Assembly (NCBI GenBank): GCA_963580455.1 | Contig: OY756966.1 | Location: 11,738,501 to 11,802,500 of the forward strand | Direction of reading: 5' to 3' | Length of the DNA stretch: 64,000 nt | From: Euonymus europaeus | Lineage: Eukaryota > Streptophyta > Magnoliopsida > Celastrales > Celastraceae | Shown: positions 47,301 to 59,557 of the stretch, piece after piece | Layout: every line of letters starts with the position of its first letter | Numbering within the stretch: position 1 is the first letter of the stretch | Notes under the pieces: generated by a model | Told to the model about the DNA's origin: nothing | Seen by the model: only the letters and a program-made list of their open reading frames with translations | Databases searched by the model: none | Program-made: the position numbers and the translations under genes

Positions 47301-49071
47301 AAAGTGTACGTCTATCAAGTTTGATGTTTTGGAATTGCTCAACTCTCTCCATGAAGGAGCTTTTAAAGGTTTTGTCATTTGGGAACGAAAGTTGGTTTTT
47401 TGGCAACGAAACAATCTATGAAACATATACTAGTAAATTTGCACATAAAACAACAATAAAAAGTGTACACCTATCAACTTTGATGATTCCGAATCACACA
47501 ACTCTCTCCAAAGTCGTAATTTTAACGAAATTATCCATTTCGAAATGAAAGTTTGTCTTTGGGCAGCAAAACAATATACAGAGCCCATACTAGTAATATT
47601 AGACATAAAATAACAATAAAAATTATATAATCACCAACCTTAATACTTCAAAATTGCCCAACTCTCTCCATGGAGGAGCTTTTAACAGTTTTGACCAATT
47701 GAGAACGAAAGTTGGTATTTTGGTAACGAAATAATGTACTAGGCGTATACTTGTAAATTTGGACATAAAGCAACAATAAAAAGTGTACACCTATCAACTT
47801 TGACGGTTCGAAATTGCTCAACTGTGTCCATCGAAGAGATTTTAACGGTTTTGCCCATTCGGGAACAAAAGTTGGTCTTTTGGGAACAAAACAATCTACA
47901 AAACATATACTAGTATATTTGAACATAGAGAAACAATAAAAAGTTTACAACTATCAACTTTGATGGTTTGTAACCGCTCAACTCTCTCCAATGAGGAACT
48001 TTTAACGGTTTTGTCCATTTGGGAATGAAAGTTATTCTTTTGGCAACGAAACAATCTTCGAAGCATATACTAGTAAATTGGGACGTAAACCAACAATAAA
48101 AGGTATGCACCTATCAACTGTGATGGTTCAGAATTATTCAACTCTATCAATCGAGAAGATTTTAATGATTTTGCCCATTCTAGAATAAAAGTTGATCTTT
48201 TGGCAACACAACAATCTATGAAGCTTATACTTGTGAATTTGGACATAAAGCAACAATTAAAAATGTACAACTATCAACTTTGATGATTCATAATTGCTCA
48301 AGTCTCTCCAAGGAAAACGTTTTAACAGTATTTTCCATTTGAGAATGAAAGTTAGTCTTTTGGCATCGAATCGATAAACAAACCCTATACTAGTAAAGCT
48401 TGACATAAAATAATAATAAAAAAGTGTACACTTATCAACATTGGTGGTTCAGAATTGCCCAACTCTCTCCATTGAGAAGCTTTTAATGGTTTTGACCAAT
48501 TGAGAACGAAAGTTGGTCTTTTGTTAACGAAATAATCTACGAAGAGTATACTAGTAAATTTGGCCATAATGCAACATTAAAAATGGTAAACATATCAACT
48601 TTGACTATTCGGGATTGCCCAACTCTCTTCGTGGAGGAGCTTTTAACGGTTTTGTCCATTTGGAAACGAAAATTGGTCTTTTGGCAACAAAAGAATATTC
48701 AAAGGATATACTAGTAAATTTGGATATAAAGAAACAATAAAAAGTGTACACCTATCAATTTTGATGTTCGAAATTGCTCAAATCTGTCCATGGAGGAGCT
48801 TTTAACGATTTTGGCCATTTAGGAATGAAAGTTGTTCTTTTAGCAGCAAAACAATCTACAAGGTGTATACTATTAAATGTGGACATAAGACAACAATAAA
48901 AAGTGTGCACCTATCAAATTTGATGATTCAGAATTGCTCAACTCTCTGTTTGGAGGAGTTTAAAACGGTTTCGCCCATTTGGAAACGAAAGTTGATCTTT
49001 TGGCAACGAAATAATCTACGAACCATATAGTTTTAAATTTGGACATAAAGCAACAATAAAATATGTACAAC
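44311..49071. repeat. Satellite array, segment C (about 30 monomers)
   Basis: Continues the 160-bp satellite in the same orientation. Anchors near 47268, 47433, 47592, 47752, 47914, 48072 and 48232 show the period. Units near 45480-45660 and 46620-46680 are shortened. It is interrupted at 49071 by an LTR flanked by ACAAC duplications. Confidence 0.93.
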
Positions 49072-49488
49072 TGTGACGCCCCGATCCGGGCACGCCACGG
49101 GTGCCCTCCGGCACCGTCCTAGGCAGCTAGTGCGATCATCCGGCGGACCGGAAATCCGGCGGCATCTCCCCGAATATTGGAGAGTCCCCGCCTGCATCAG
49201 ACAAACGCGCAGCAATATATATATATATTCACAATCCATCACACTAGCAACCTAGCCAGGCCTCAGGCCTCAATCACATACAATCCTGATCCTAGGGGCC
49301 TCAGGCCATCCATTACCAGCATGCACAAACTGATAACATAATAAACACATCATCAAATTCATAATATCATATAACCAAAAAATCAACTCAGCATACATCA
49401 TGCATACACCCTCTGGTGCCAAATGGTTATAAGATTGTCATGAATAAACATCAATACATCATATACAAATACATGCTTAGAGTATATC

Positions 49489-51662
49489 TGTCACGCCCCG
49501 TTTCCGGAAACGCGACTGGGTGCTCTCTCCGCACCCTTCCTAGGTCACTAGTGTGAACATCCGGGATCAATCGGAAATCTGGCGGCACCTCCCCGTATAT
49601 CGGAGAGTGCCCACCTGCATCAGAAACGCAGCAACAACAACATCACACTAGCAACCTAGCAAACATAGGCCTCGGGCCTCAACCACATGCAATCCTGACC
49701 CTAGGCCTCAGGCCATCCACTACCAGCATGCAAAAACTGATGGCATCACATATAAATCAACACACAGATTTATAACACATCAAATATAACCATATATCAA
49801 CATCTACATCCACCTACAAGCACCACCGTGCCAAATGGTTATATTCTCTTAACATGATATACTACATACACCCACATGCATAGAGTATATCTCTAGCACC
49901 CTATTCTATCCAGGGCCATCCATGACACGACCTGCTCACCGATCCGCAGCACCAGTACCTGTACCAGTGTCTCCTGTGGAAGGAAGAAAGTAAAGGAGTG
50001 AGCTAGAAGCTCAGTAGGGTATGAAGTAAACATCAATATAAGCTGAACCAAAGGAAAGTAATGCATCAATATGATCCTACCACATGAACGTATACTCAAC
50101 AATTCACATCAACATTTACCCGGATAACCCCTTCGGAGCATAACAACCACAATATCATTGCAACTCAATGAAATATTGCACGGGAGCAAGCTCACCACAA
50201 CCAACCACTCCTAGGATCATCCGGTTGCGTGAACCTATCACGCCCGCACCCCACAAGGCAAGTCACTCTTGACCTTACCCCTAGTGCGTTATCCTACTTG
50301 GAGTTCACATGACTCAGTGGTAACTCTCATCACCTCGTCATCCCCCCAAGTAGCTTTCAAGAAACCTAAAGGTTCCCGAGTCCATACCCGGTCCCCCATG
50401 CAACTCTAATGCATTATGTCATGACATGCTGAATAGATATATATATATATATGAACAACCTACATATATATATACATAACTACCATGATGCATGAACGGA
50501 AATCACATCGTGTCCATAGGAGATGGAACACACACACTCGGGTCATGCAACATCAAGAATCAACAAGAATCACAATTAGGGTTCGTTTCCCCTTAGGAGC
50601 AATTAAGGCGGAAACACAAATGGAACGACCAATGAGGAATCAAAAAGCTCTTTACATATCAAAAACGAACGATAGAAAGTATGGTTGTAAATCCCCTACC
50701 TCGTGTCGAGTAAATTACCACAATTTCTCAAATTCTGTTCCTAGGGTTCTGGTTTGCCCAAACCTACAATGTGGCATAACCGAACCCTCACAAGCATCAA
50801 TATATCAACCATAACTCATATAAACATCAATTAAATCCATAAATTCGAAATCACTTACTTCTCTCTCTAGAAATTCCTTCCAAAATCCTCTAACTCACTC
50901 CAAGCTCAACTCAACTCCAAAACACAAACCAATCTACATAAACATCAAAAATCAACCTATAAACAACATATCTAAAGCATAGCACCCAACTCTTCAAGAA
51001 TCTAGCAAATCTAGAAAAACCTAGAATTTCCAAAAACTAAGAAAAACTTACCAAATCACTTGAATCAACCTTGAATCTTCCTTGCTTAGCTTCAAGGATC
51101 ATCAATCCACAATCTCCAAGTCAATCTCTTGCCAAAATCTCCTTCTCTCTCTTCTTCTCTCTCACTTTCTCTCTCTAGTCGGGCTCCCAAGAAGAAAATA
51201 TGCAGGAAATGTCTGAAACTAAGCTTAAAAATTGATTTCCCGATAACCGTCCGGACGCCTCAAGTGACCGTCCGGACGCTTGCCTCTTCCTCCACTCTCT
51301 GCCCACTTCGCAGGCTTAACCGTCCGGACGCCTCGTTAGACCGTCCGGACGGTCTACTGTTCACAGCACCAAAATTTTTCTCTAAAAATGAATCTGCCCC
51401 AGTTCTTTCACAAACCGTCCGGACGGCTGTTTTAACCGTCCGGGCGGTTCCTGTTTTCCAGAAACCCAGTTTTTCTCACTTTTATTTTTCGGCTCGGTTG
51501 AAGCTTCGATTTGATATATTACGGGCCCAAAACGGACATGTATACTAAAAGTTATGCCCCATTTACCGAACCAAGCTCCAAAACTATTTTTCTATGATTT
51601 CGTACCTCACGGATCATCCGTATTTCGACTCAAAACTAAAAATTTTGGGTCGGGGTTTCACA
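49489..51662 (-). mobile_element. Solo Tekay LTR with TSD ATATC, nested
   Basis: 2,174 bp, reverse complement of the 4081-6250 LTR family with scattered substitutions. Flanked by ATATC at 49484-49488 and 51663-51667. It is inserted in the same orientation inside the diverged LTR above. No internal sequence remains, which fits LTR-LTR recombination. Confidence 0.95.
51247..51447 (-). repeat. Palindrome pairs in the solo Tekay LTR
   Basis: CCGTCCGGACG-type units start at 51247, 51268, 51320, 51341, 51415 and 51436. All three pairs are again 21 bp apart. The last unit has a substitution (CCGTCCGGGCGG) but keeps its place. Confidence 0.93.
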
Positions 51663-52285
51663 ATATCTCAAGCACCCACATCCTACCCAGGGCCATCCAT
51701 GTCACATCCCGCTCTCACTGACCCGCTCCACTAGTACCTGTACCTGTCCAAGATCACCTGTGGGAAGGAATGAAAGTAGAGGGTGAGCAAGAAGCTCAGT
51801 AGGGTTAGGAGTAACATGAGTATATGGCCGAATCGAAAACAATAGGCTATGCATCAATATGAAATCTACCACATGCACGTATACTCAACAATCACATATA
51901 ACATCAACCCGGGCAATCCTCTCAATGAGCAAACCTCATCGATACCATGACTCATTCCATGTAATATCGAACGTGAGCAAGCTCACCAAATCAACTCATC
52001 AATATCATGGTCGCTAACCATGACTATTGAACAAGAGCAAGCTCCCCAACATCAACGCTCTTGGATTACCCGGTTGCGTGATCCTATGACGCTCGCACCA
52101 CTCAGGCAAGGTTCCACAACAACCATACCTCTAGTGCGTTCTCCTACTTGGAGTTCACTTGACTCGGTGGTAACTCTCATCACCTTATCATCCCTCCAAA
52201 TAGCTTTCAAGAATCCTAAAGGAGTCTCGAGACCATACCCGGTCTCCAATGCAACTCTAATGTATAATGCCATGACATGCCGAAA

Positions 52286-52287
<2 letters not shown>

Positions 52288-52319
<32 letters not shown>
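52288..52319. repeat. AT dinucleotide microsatellite
   Basis: About 16 AT units at the place where the related Tekay LTRs have only short TA runs (near 5270 and 50436), so the tract expanded in this copy. Confidence 0.95.
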
Positions 52320-52322
<3 letters not shown>

Positions 52323-53094
52323 CAACCTACATATATATACATAACTATCATGATGCATGAACAGAAATCACATTTTGCCCATAGATGATGGAACACACAC
52401 AATCGGGTCATGCAACATTCAGAATCAGCAAGAATCCACAATTAGGGTTCGTTTCCCCTTAGGAGCAATTAAGGCGGAAACAAAAATGAAACGACCAATG
52501 AGGAATCAAAACGCTCTTAAATATCGAAAACGAACGATAGAAAGAATGGTTGGAAATCCCATACCTCGTGTCGAGCAATTTACCACAAAATCCAAAAGTT
52601 CCGTTCGTAGGGTTTCGGTTTGCCCAAACCTACAATGTGGCGGAACCGAACCCTTACACGCATCAATAAACAATTAACAACTCTTATAAACATGAACTAA
52701 ATCCATAAATTAGAAGTTACTCACCTTCTCTCTCTAGAATTTTCACCAAAATCCTCCAAACTCAACCCAAGCTCAACTCTACCCCAAATCACAAACCAAT
52801 CTACATATACATCCAAAATCATCCTAGGATTAACATATCTAAACCAAAGAAATCAACTCTAAACAAAACTAACAAGATCTACTCAAAACCCTAAAAATGG
52901 AAAAATAAAGAAACTTACCTCCAAGGCTTGAATCTTCCTTGAATCCTTCCCAAATCTCCAAACCCAAGCTCCAATCTCTAATAATCACCTCAAATGACCT
53001 TCTCTCTCTATAATCGTCTCTCTCTCTCTAGAACTGAAACGAAACAAGAAAAATGTCTAAAACTCTCGCTGGAAGTATTTGGAAAACGTGGGTT

Positions 53095-53389
53095 GTGCCT
53101 AGGCACTACCCTGGGCGCCGAGGCGCCCTAGCCTTAACAAGAAATTCCTTCAGGCGCTGCACTGGGCGGAATCCTGGGCGTGCAGGATTTTCCCGCCCAG
53201 GCGAGGCGCGCCTAGGCGGGCGCCTACTCCGCATCCACCCACCCACTGGACTGGGCGCTGCGCCTAGGCGCCCTGGGCTGCGCCCAGTCCAGTGCCTCCT
53301 CGTCTGGACCTCGACCTCTACGTGCGCTCACTGGATTAGGCGCCATTGGGCGCGTCGTTGCTCACGCCTAGGCGCACACCGCCTAGGCG
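53095..53389. repeat. GC-rich CCTAGG-centred palindromes in the diverged LTR
   Basis: GTGCCTAGGCAC (53095), GCGCCGAGGCGC (53115), GCGCCTAGGCGC (53260), CGCCTAGGCG (53365 and 53380) and several partial units. More copies follow the copia insertion (about 61051 and 61119). They occupy the part of the LTR where Tekay copies carry GTCCGGAC palindromes. Confidence 0.88.
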
Positions 53390-53398
53390 TGCTGCTCG

Positions 53399-54010
53399 GA
53401 TGTGTTGCTAGATACCTCTCATTGTTTGTGATGCTAGAATATGATTTTAGTTTCACTGCTAACATAACGGGAACCTATAGGGTCACACACATAGAATAAG
53501 TCAAAGATTATGTTATTTAAGAATAACATATTACGTTTGGGCTTAGGGCTTTTTGTAAGGTCCATTACCGGTTTAATTAATAAGATTAATTGAACATGGT
53601 TAAGAGCCCAAAAATGTGGGCTTTCTTTCTTCAAGGAGATTTGGGCCTTTTCGGTTTTACTTGACTCATGGAATATCTAGGGTTAGAGTAACCCTAGGAG
53701 AATTGACAACCTTTTGGTGTGCCGCACTTCTTGGTGAGTTGAGAGAAAAACCGATTGGGAGCTTCTTCTCCTAGTTACTAGCAGAACGTGAAAGAGGTGA
53801 TCTTTGGCTTGTTCGTGTGGATACTTAGAGGCGTGCTGTTCGGTTGGATAACGCGGATTGATTCGGATCATTCAAGCCAAGCAATCGGTCATTTTCTGCA
53901 CTTCAAGAGGTAACTTCTAATCACCGATTTATGCCCTTTCACATGGATTCTCTGTAGGGTTTCAATAAACTTTTAAACTTCCGCTGTGTATGAGATATTG
54001 AAACCCAGCA
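53399..54010 (+). repeat. Copia left LTR, missing its first 876 bp
   Basis: Corresponds to 60434-61045 with about twelve substitutions and no length change. Ends AAACCCAGCA next to the PBS. Confidence 0.88.
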
Positions 54011-54011
54011 G

Positions 54012-54024
54012 TGGTATCGGAGCC
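54012..54024 (+). other. Copia primer-binding site
   Basis: TGGTATCGGAGCC, tRNA-iMet type, one base after the left LTR. Confidence 0.88.
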
Positions 54025-55573
54025 GCTTGTGAAACCATAAATCGGTTATGTTTGCCTTGTGAATAGATTTCTGTTAATATGATTACAAACGGAATGACAT
54101 GTTTGATAAGATCAAAAACAGATTCGGGTTTCTTGGTGTGTATGTTTGATACAGATTCAGTTTTGATGTGATTAGAATGATGATTTGTTACTTGCCTATG
54201 ATGAGTTGATTTAATGTGATTAAACGAAACGAAACAGAAACATGATGATGTTGGTTATGTTGATCGGCTTCTCACTAGGGTTTTGCGTCGGCTGTGTATG
54301 TCAAGTGTTGATGTATTACAAGATGTAAACCGTCGGCTGGTGAGCATGGATTAGGGTTTCCTAATTGAATCGGTTTGAATCGGTTTCAATTGTTGTGACG
54401 GGCGCTGCCCCCGATCCCCCGCAAGAGGCGCTGCCCCCTTGACCCCTGCTCGCTAACCGGCTAGCGAGACCGCCGTAAAAACTCAGCGTAAAGGGTGATA
54501 AATCGAAGCTCGATATCAAGACTTAATTTTAAATCACTATATAAATTTGATTTTAATAAATATGCATATGTTATGTGATATATGATGCATGGTGCATAGC
54601 TATGGCCTTAAAGACCAATGTGATTGGACAGGTATTTGTTATGTCTGTAAATTTTAAATACGGTCTGCGTGTCGTGCCTTTCTCTTAAATCTCTGATTGT
54701 ACATTCTCTTCTCATCTTACTCCCCTCGAATGTAACTCAAGGTTTCTCTATCCTTATGTAACGGTTACATAGCCTAGAATTTGTAATTAGTAAATATAGA
54801 TTTAAAATGTATGAAGAGGTTTCAATGGAAGAAAGAGGAGATGGAGACTACACAAATATCATCAAGGAAGGCGCTTGGAGAAGATGCTTTACCTAGGATG
54901 ACCTATCAATCCTTTCATTGGCTTGGGAGGATCGATGTAGTAGAGGCCATAGCTATGTCACGTTTAATTTATGCACTTTAATTTCTATGTATGAGATGCA
55001 TTAGATTAGATGTATAAAACATGTTTAAAATGGTGAGATCATTCATTAATGACCGAAAACCCTCAAGAAAAATATTAAGTCAAATACATGATGCTTTCCA
55101 ATGAAGGACACTCGTCAAGGCCTTGATCGACATAAGGTATGTTTGCCAAAGCAAAGTGCCTCGTCTATCTTGGTGAGACGCGAAAGGATAATAGTGATAT
55201 CCGTACTGTCAATAACATTGGGTCTGACTTAACTAGGATATCTCAATAGGATTGAGGCCTAGAGGCATAGAGTTGGGCATTAATTCATTAGATGAATTAG
55301 AACAAGTGTTGTTCACCCAACTATCCAAGAGTTGTATGTGATGCAATTGGTAAAATGTTACCTACCTAAAAAACCTACATCTTGGGTGATTGGCCAAAGC
55401 CAACTTAAGACAAAGTGAATTGTGGATCTTGGCTCACTAGAAAGTTGTGACTTTCCAAATTAATAGTGAGGGCTATTAATTGAAGAAAAATAGTGGGAGT
55501 TACATTTATTTAAAAACCTTATTAAATGTGAATAGCATGAAATTTACTTTGCATATTTCTATTGTAGATTTCC
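54025..55573 (+). other. Copia untranslated leader
   Basis: No gene seen. Contains a GC-rich imperfect direct repeat, GGCGCTGCCCCCGATCCCC and then GGCGCTGCCCCCTTGACCCC (about 54403-54447), in an otherwise AT-rich leader. Confidence 0.7.
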
Positions 55574-56455
55574 ATGGCATCAAACACTTCAAACAATCTT
55601 ACACCACGATCTGTCCTTGAGAAGGACAAGCTGACTGGGAAAAATTTCCTAGACTGGTATCGAAATTTGAGGATTGTCCTCAAACATGAGCGAAAGCAGT
55701 ATGTCCTAGAGCAAGCTATTCCTGAACAACCAGCTGCTAATGCTCCAAGGGCTGAAAAGGATGCTTACAAGAAGCATCAAGATGATGCCTTGGATGTTGG
55801 ATGCATCATGCTAGCCACCATGAACTCTGAGCTTCAGAAGCAACATGAGAACATGGATGCCTACGATATGATCGTGCACCTTAAGAAACTTTATCAAGGT
55901 CAGGCTCAGCAAGAAAGGTATGATGTTTCTAAAACATTATTTCAGTGCAAATTAGCGGAAGGAAGTCCTGTTGAACCTCACGTACTCAAAATGATTGGGT
56001 ATGTTGAAAGTCTTGAGAGGTTGGGTTTTCCTATGGGCCAAGAGTTGGCCATTGACTTAGTTCTGCAATCGTTGCCTCCGAGCTATGGTCAATTTGTCGT
56101 GAACTACAACATGAACGAAATTGACAAATCACCGCCAGAACTGTTAGCTATGTTAAGAACTGCTGAACAGAACATGCCAAAAGGCTCTAGTTCCATAATG
56201 ATGGTTCAAAAGGGCAAAGGCAAGGGCAAGGGCAAGGGTAAGGGCAACTATAAGAAGAAAATGGATAATGGATCCAACAATCAGCCCAAACCCAAGTCTA
56301 AAGCACTGAAACCTAAAGGTGGAGTTGCTAAGGAAGGGACATGTTTCCACTGTGGTGTCGCTGGACACTAGAAGAGGAATTGCCAAGTTTACCTGGAAGA
56401 GCTCAAAAAGAAGAAAGGGAGTATGACTTCCACTTCAGGTATTTTTGTTATATAA
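55574..56455 (+). pseudogene. Copia gag with stop in the zinc knuckle
   Basis: Starts MASNTSNNLTPRSVLEKDKL at ATG 55574. The UBN2/copia gag domain includes GKNFLDWYRNLRIVLKHERK and LKKLYQGQAQQERYDVSKTL. A Lys/Gly repeat (KGKGKGKGKGKG, about residues 214-225) leads to the CCHC knuckle CFHCGVAGH. There a TAG (56369-56371) stands at the next codon, before KRNC. The frame continues unchanged to a TAA at 56453-56455 just before protease. Gag packages the RNA, and the knuckle binds it. The copy is broken by nonsense changes, not frameshifts, in this part. Confidence 0.9.
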
Positions 56456-57802
56456 GTCAATTTATCTGCTTCTTCTACTTGGGTATTAGATACCGGTTGT
56501 GGTTCTCACATATGTAATGATGTGCAGGAACTCAAAAGGAGTAGAACTTTGACTAAAAGTGAGGTGGACCTACGAGTAGGCAATGGAGCAAGAGTTGCTG
56601 CACTATCTGTAGGAACTTATTATTTAACTTTGCCTTCAGGGCTAGTATTGGAATTAGAGGACTGTTACTTTGTGCCTGCTATTAGTAGGAATCTTATTTC
56701 TATTTCTTGTTTGGACAAGAAGGGTTTTTCATTTTTAATAAAGGACAAATGTTGTTCATTTTATTTGAATGAATTTTTTTATGGTAGTGCACAATTGTTT
56801 AATGGACTCTATATTCTAGATCGCGAAACATCTGTCTATAACATTAATACTAAGAGGTTCAAATCGAATGATTCGAATCCCACTTATCTCTGGCATTGTC
56901 GCTTGGGCCATATAAATGAGAAACGTATATCCAAACTTCATAAAGATGGTTTCTTGGACTCATTTGATTTTGAATCATATGAGGTATGCGAATCCTGTTT
57001 ATTAGGCAAGATGACTAAAGCCTCTTTCACTGGGCATAGTGAGAGGGCTAATGATTTGTTGGGTCTTATACATAGTGATGTATGTGGGCCTATTAACTCA
57101 TTAGCCAGAGGTGGGTTTTGTTACTTCATTACATTTACTGATGATTACAGTAGATATGGCTATGTGTACCTTATGAAACACAAGTCAGAATCTTTTCAAA
57201 AGTTCAAGGATTTTAAGAATGAAGTACAAAACCAACTTGGCAAAAGTATCAAAGCACTTCGATCGGATCGAGGTGGAGAATACCTAAGCCATGAGTTTAA
57301 TGATCATCTGAAAGAGTGTGTTATAGTATCACAACTCACTCCTCCTGGAACACCACAATGGAATGGTGTTTCCGAGAGGAGAAATCGCACCCTGTTAGAC
57401 ATGGTACGATCTATGATGAGTCATGCAGATCTTCCAATTTCCTTTTGGGGACATGCTTTAGAGACAGCCGCTTTTACTCTCAATCGCGTTCCTTCAAAAT
57501 CGGTTCAAAAGACACCATATGAATTATGGACTGGGAAACGTCCTAGTATGTCTTTCTTGAAAATTTGGGGTTGTGAAGCCTACGTAAGACGTCAAGCCAC
57601 TGACAAACTTGGACCCAAATCGGATAAGTGTTATTTTGTGGGGTATCCTAAGGAAACCAAGGGGTACTATTTCTATAATCCTACCGAGAGCAAAGTGTTT
57701 GTTGCACGGACTGGTATTTTTCTAGAAAGAGAATTCATCTCTAGAGGAACCAATGGGAGTAAAATAGAACTCGAAGAAGTTCGAGACACACGAGAACACT
57801 GA
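56456..57802 (+). pseudogene. Copia protease and integrase
   Basis: Same frame as gag. Protease active site DTGCGSHIC appears near 56490. The GAG-pre-integrase region carries LWHCRLGHINEKRISKLHKD and CESCLLGKM (zinc H-H-C-C ligands). The integrase catalytic triad lies in IHSDVCGP, LRSDRGGEY and NGVSERRNRTLL. A C-terminal part has WGCEAYVRR and KCYFVGYPKETKGYYFYNP. The frame ends at 57802 because a small shift between about 57760 and 57795 moves the downstream RT into another frame. Between the TAA at 56453 and 57802 there is no stop. Confidence 0.92.
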
Positions 57803-59543
57803 ACCTACGACGGAACATGAGCAGGCACCACAAGTTGTTGTGGAACAAGAATCTGCTCAAGTAACACAAGGCCCACGTAAGTCTAGTAGGCAACGTCATG
57901 AGCCTAAGAGATATGGATTTCTGGTGTCTCAACATGGCGATGTATTGCTCATAGATAAAAATGAGCCAACAACCTACCAAGAGGCTATTACGGGTCCAGA
58001 GTCTGAGAAATGGCTAGAGGCCATGAGATCTGAGATGGAATCCATGTATGTCAACAAGGTATGGACCCTGGTTGACCCACCTGAAGGGGTAAAACCCATT
58101 GGGTGCAAGTGGGTTTTCAAGAAGAAAACTAACATGGATGGGGAGGTAAATACCTTTAAGGGGCGATTGGTTGCAAAGGGTTTCAAGCAAATTCATGGTA
58201 TAGACTATGATGAGACTTTTTCTCCAATTGCCATGATTAAATCCATCAGGATCTTGCTTGCTATTGCAGCATTCTATGATTATGAGATCTGGCAAATGGA
58301 TGTCAAGACTGCATTCCTTAATGGGAATCTCCTTGAGGATGTGTACATGACACAGCCTGAGGGTTTTGTCACTCCAGAGAATGCTGGTAAAGTTTGTAAG
58401 TTGCAACGATCCATTTATGGATTAAAGCAAGCTTCTCGAAGCTGGAATCTACGTTTTGATGAAACAATCAAAGAGTTTGGTTTCATTCAAAATGAGGATG
58501 AACCTTGTGTCTATCAAAGGGTTAGTGGGAGCACAAAAGTCTTCCTGGTATTGTATGTGGATGACATACTACTTATCGGGAATGACATTCCTACCTTACA
58601 GTCTGTCAAGACTTGGTTAGGGAAGTGATTTTCCATGAAAGATTTAGGCGAAGCTGCCTATATATTAGGCATCAAGATCTATAGAGATAGATCAAGAAAA
58701 TTGCTTGGTCTAAGTCAAAGTACATACATTGATAAAGTGCTGCAAAGGTTCAGCATGCAAGAATCTAAGAGGGGATTTCTACCCATGTCACATGAGATGA
58801 GTCTCTCTAAAGATCAATGCCCTAAATCTCAGGATGAAAGGGATCGCATGAGTAAGATTCCATATGCTTCTGCAATTGGATCTATCATGTATGCCATGAT
58901 ATGTACGCGCCCTGATGTGTCATATGCTTTAAGCATGACAAGCAGATATCAGTCAGATCCCGGTGAAGGTCACTGGATAGCTGTCAAGAACATCCTTAAG
59001 TACTTGAGAAGAACTAAGGATTCATTCTTGGTTTATGGAGGTGATGATGAACTGGTCGTAAATGGTTACACTGATGCCAGTTTTCAGTCCGATAAGGACG
59101 ACTCCAAATCTCAATCAGGTTTTGTGTTTTGCCTAAATGGAGGTGCTGTGAGCTGGAAAAGTTCGAAGCAAGAGACAGTGGCCGATTCTACTACAGAGGC
59201 TGAGTATATCGCCGCCTCTGATGCTTCAAAGGAGGCTGTTTGGATCAGAAAGTTCATTACTGGACTTGGCGTGGTTCCTAGCATTGCAAACCCATTGGAT
59301 ATCTATTGTGATAACAATGGGGCCATTGCACAGGCTAAGGAGCCCAGGTCTCACCAAAAGTCCAAACATATACTCCGGCGCTTCCATCTCATACGTGAAA
59401 TTGTTGACAGAGGAGATGTGAAGATATGCAGAGTACCGACAGACGATAATATCGCCGACCCACTGACCAAGCCTCTGGTGCAGCGGAAGCATGATGGTCA
59501 CACTCGATCTATTGGTATTAGATACATGAGTGATTGGCTCTAG
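57783..59543 (+). pseudogene. Copia reverse transcriptase and RNase H
   Basis: Frame continues from about 57783 (ETHENTEPTTEHEQAP) through SSRQRHEPKRYGFLV into RT with GCKWVFKKKTNMDGEVNTFK, QMDVKTAFLNGNLLEDVYM and YGLKQASRSWN. The catalytic YVDDILLIGND is near 58555. A TGA at 58626-58628 interrupts it. The same frame continues with FSMKDLGEAAYILGIKI and IPYASAIGSIMYAMICTRPD. RNase H has TDASFQSDKDD, ADSTTEAEYIAAS and YCDNNGAIAQAKEPRSHQKS, ending at TAG 59541-59543. Domain content is complete. One stop and the upstream shift inactivate it. Confidence 0.92.
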
Positions 59544-59546
59544 AGC

Positions 59547-59557
59547 AAGTGGGAGAT
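59547..59557 (+). other. Copia polypurine tract
   Basis: AAGTGGGAGAT directly before TGTTGG, the classic junction between polypurine tract and 3' LTR in Angela/BARE-type copia elements. It fixes the true LTR start. Confidence 0.88.

Noticed and set aside
53053..53499. 148-codon Arg-rich frame
   Set aside because: It is read through the GC-rich palindromes of an LTR and crosses the copia junction at 53399.
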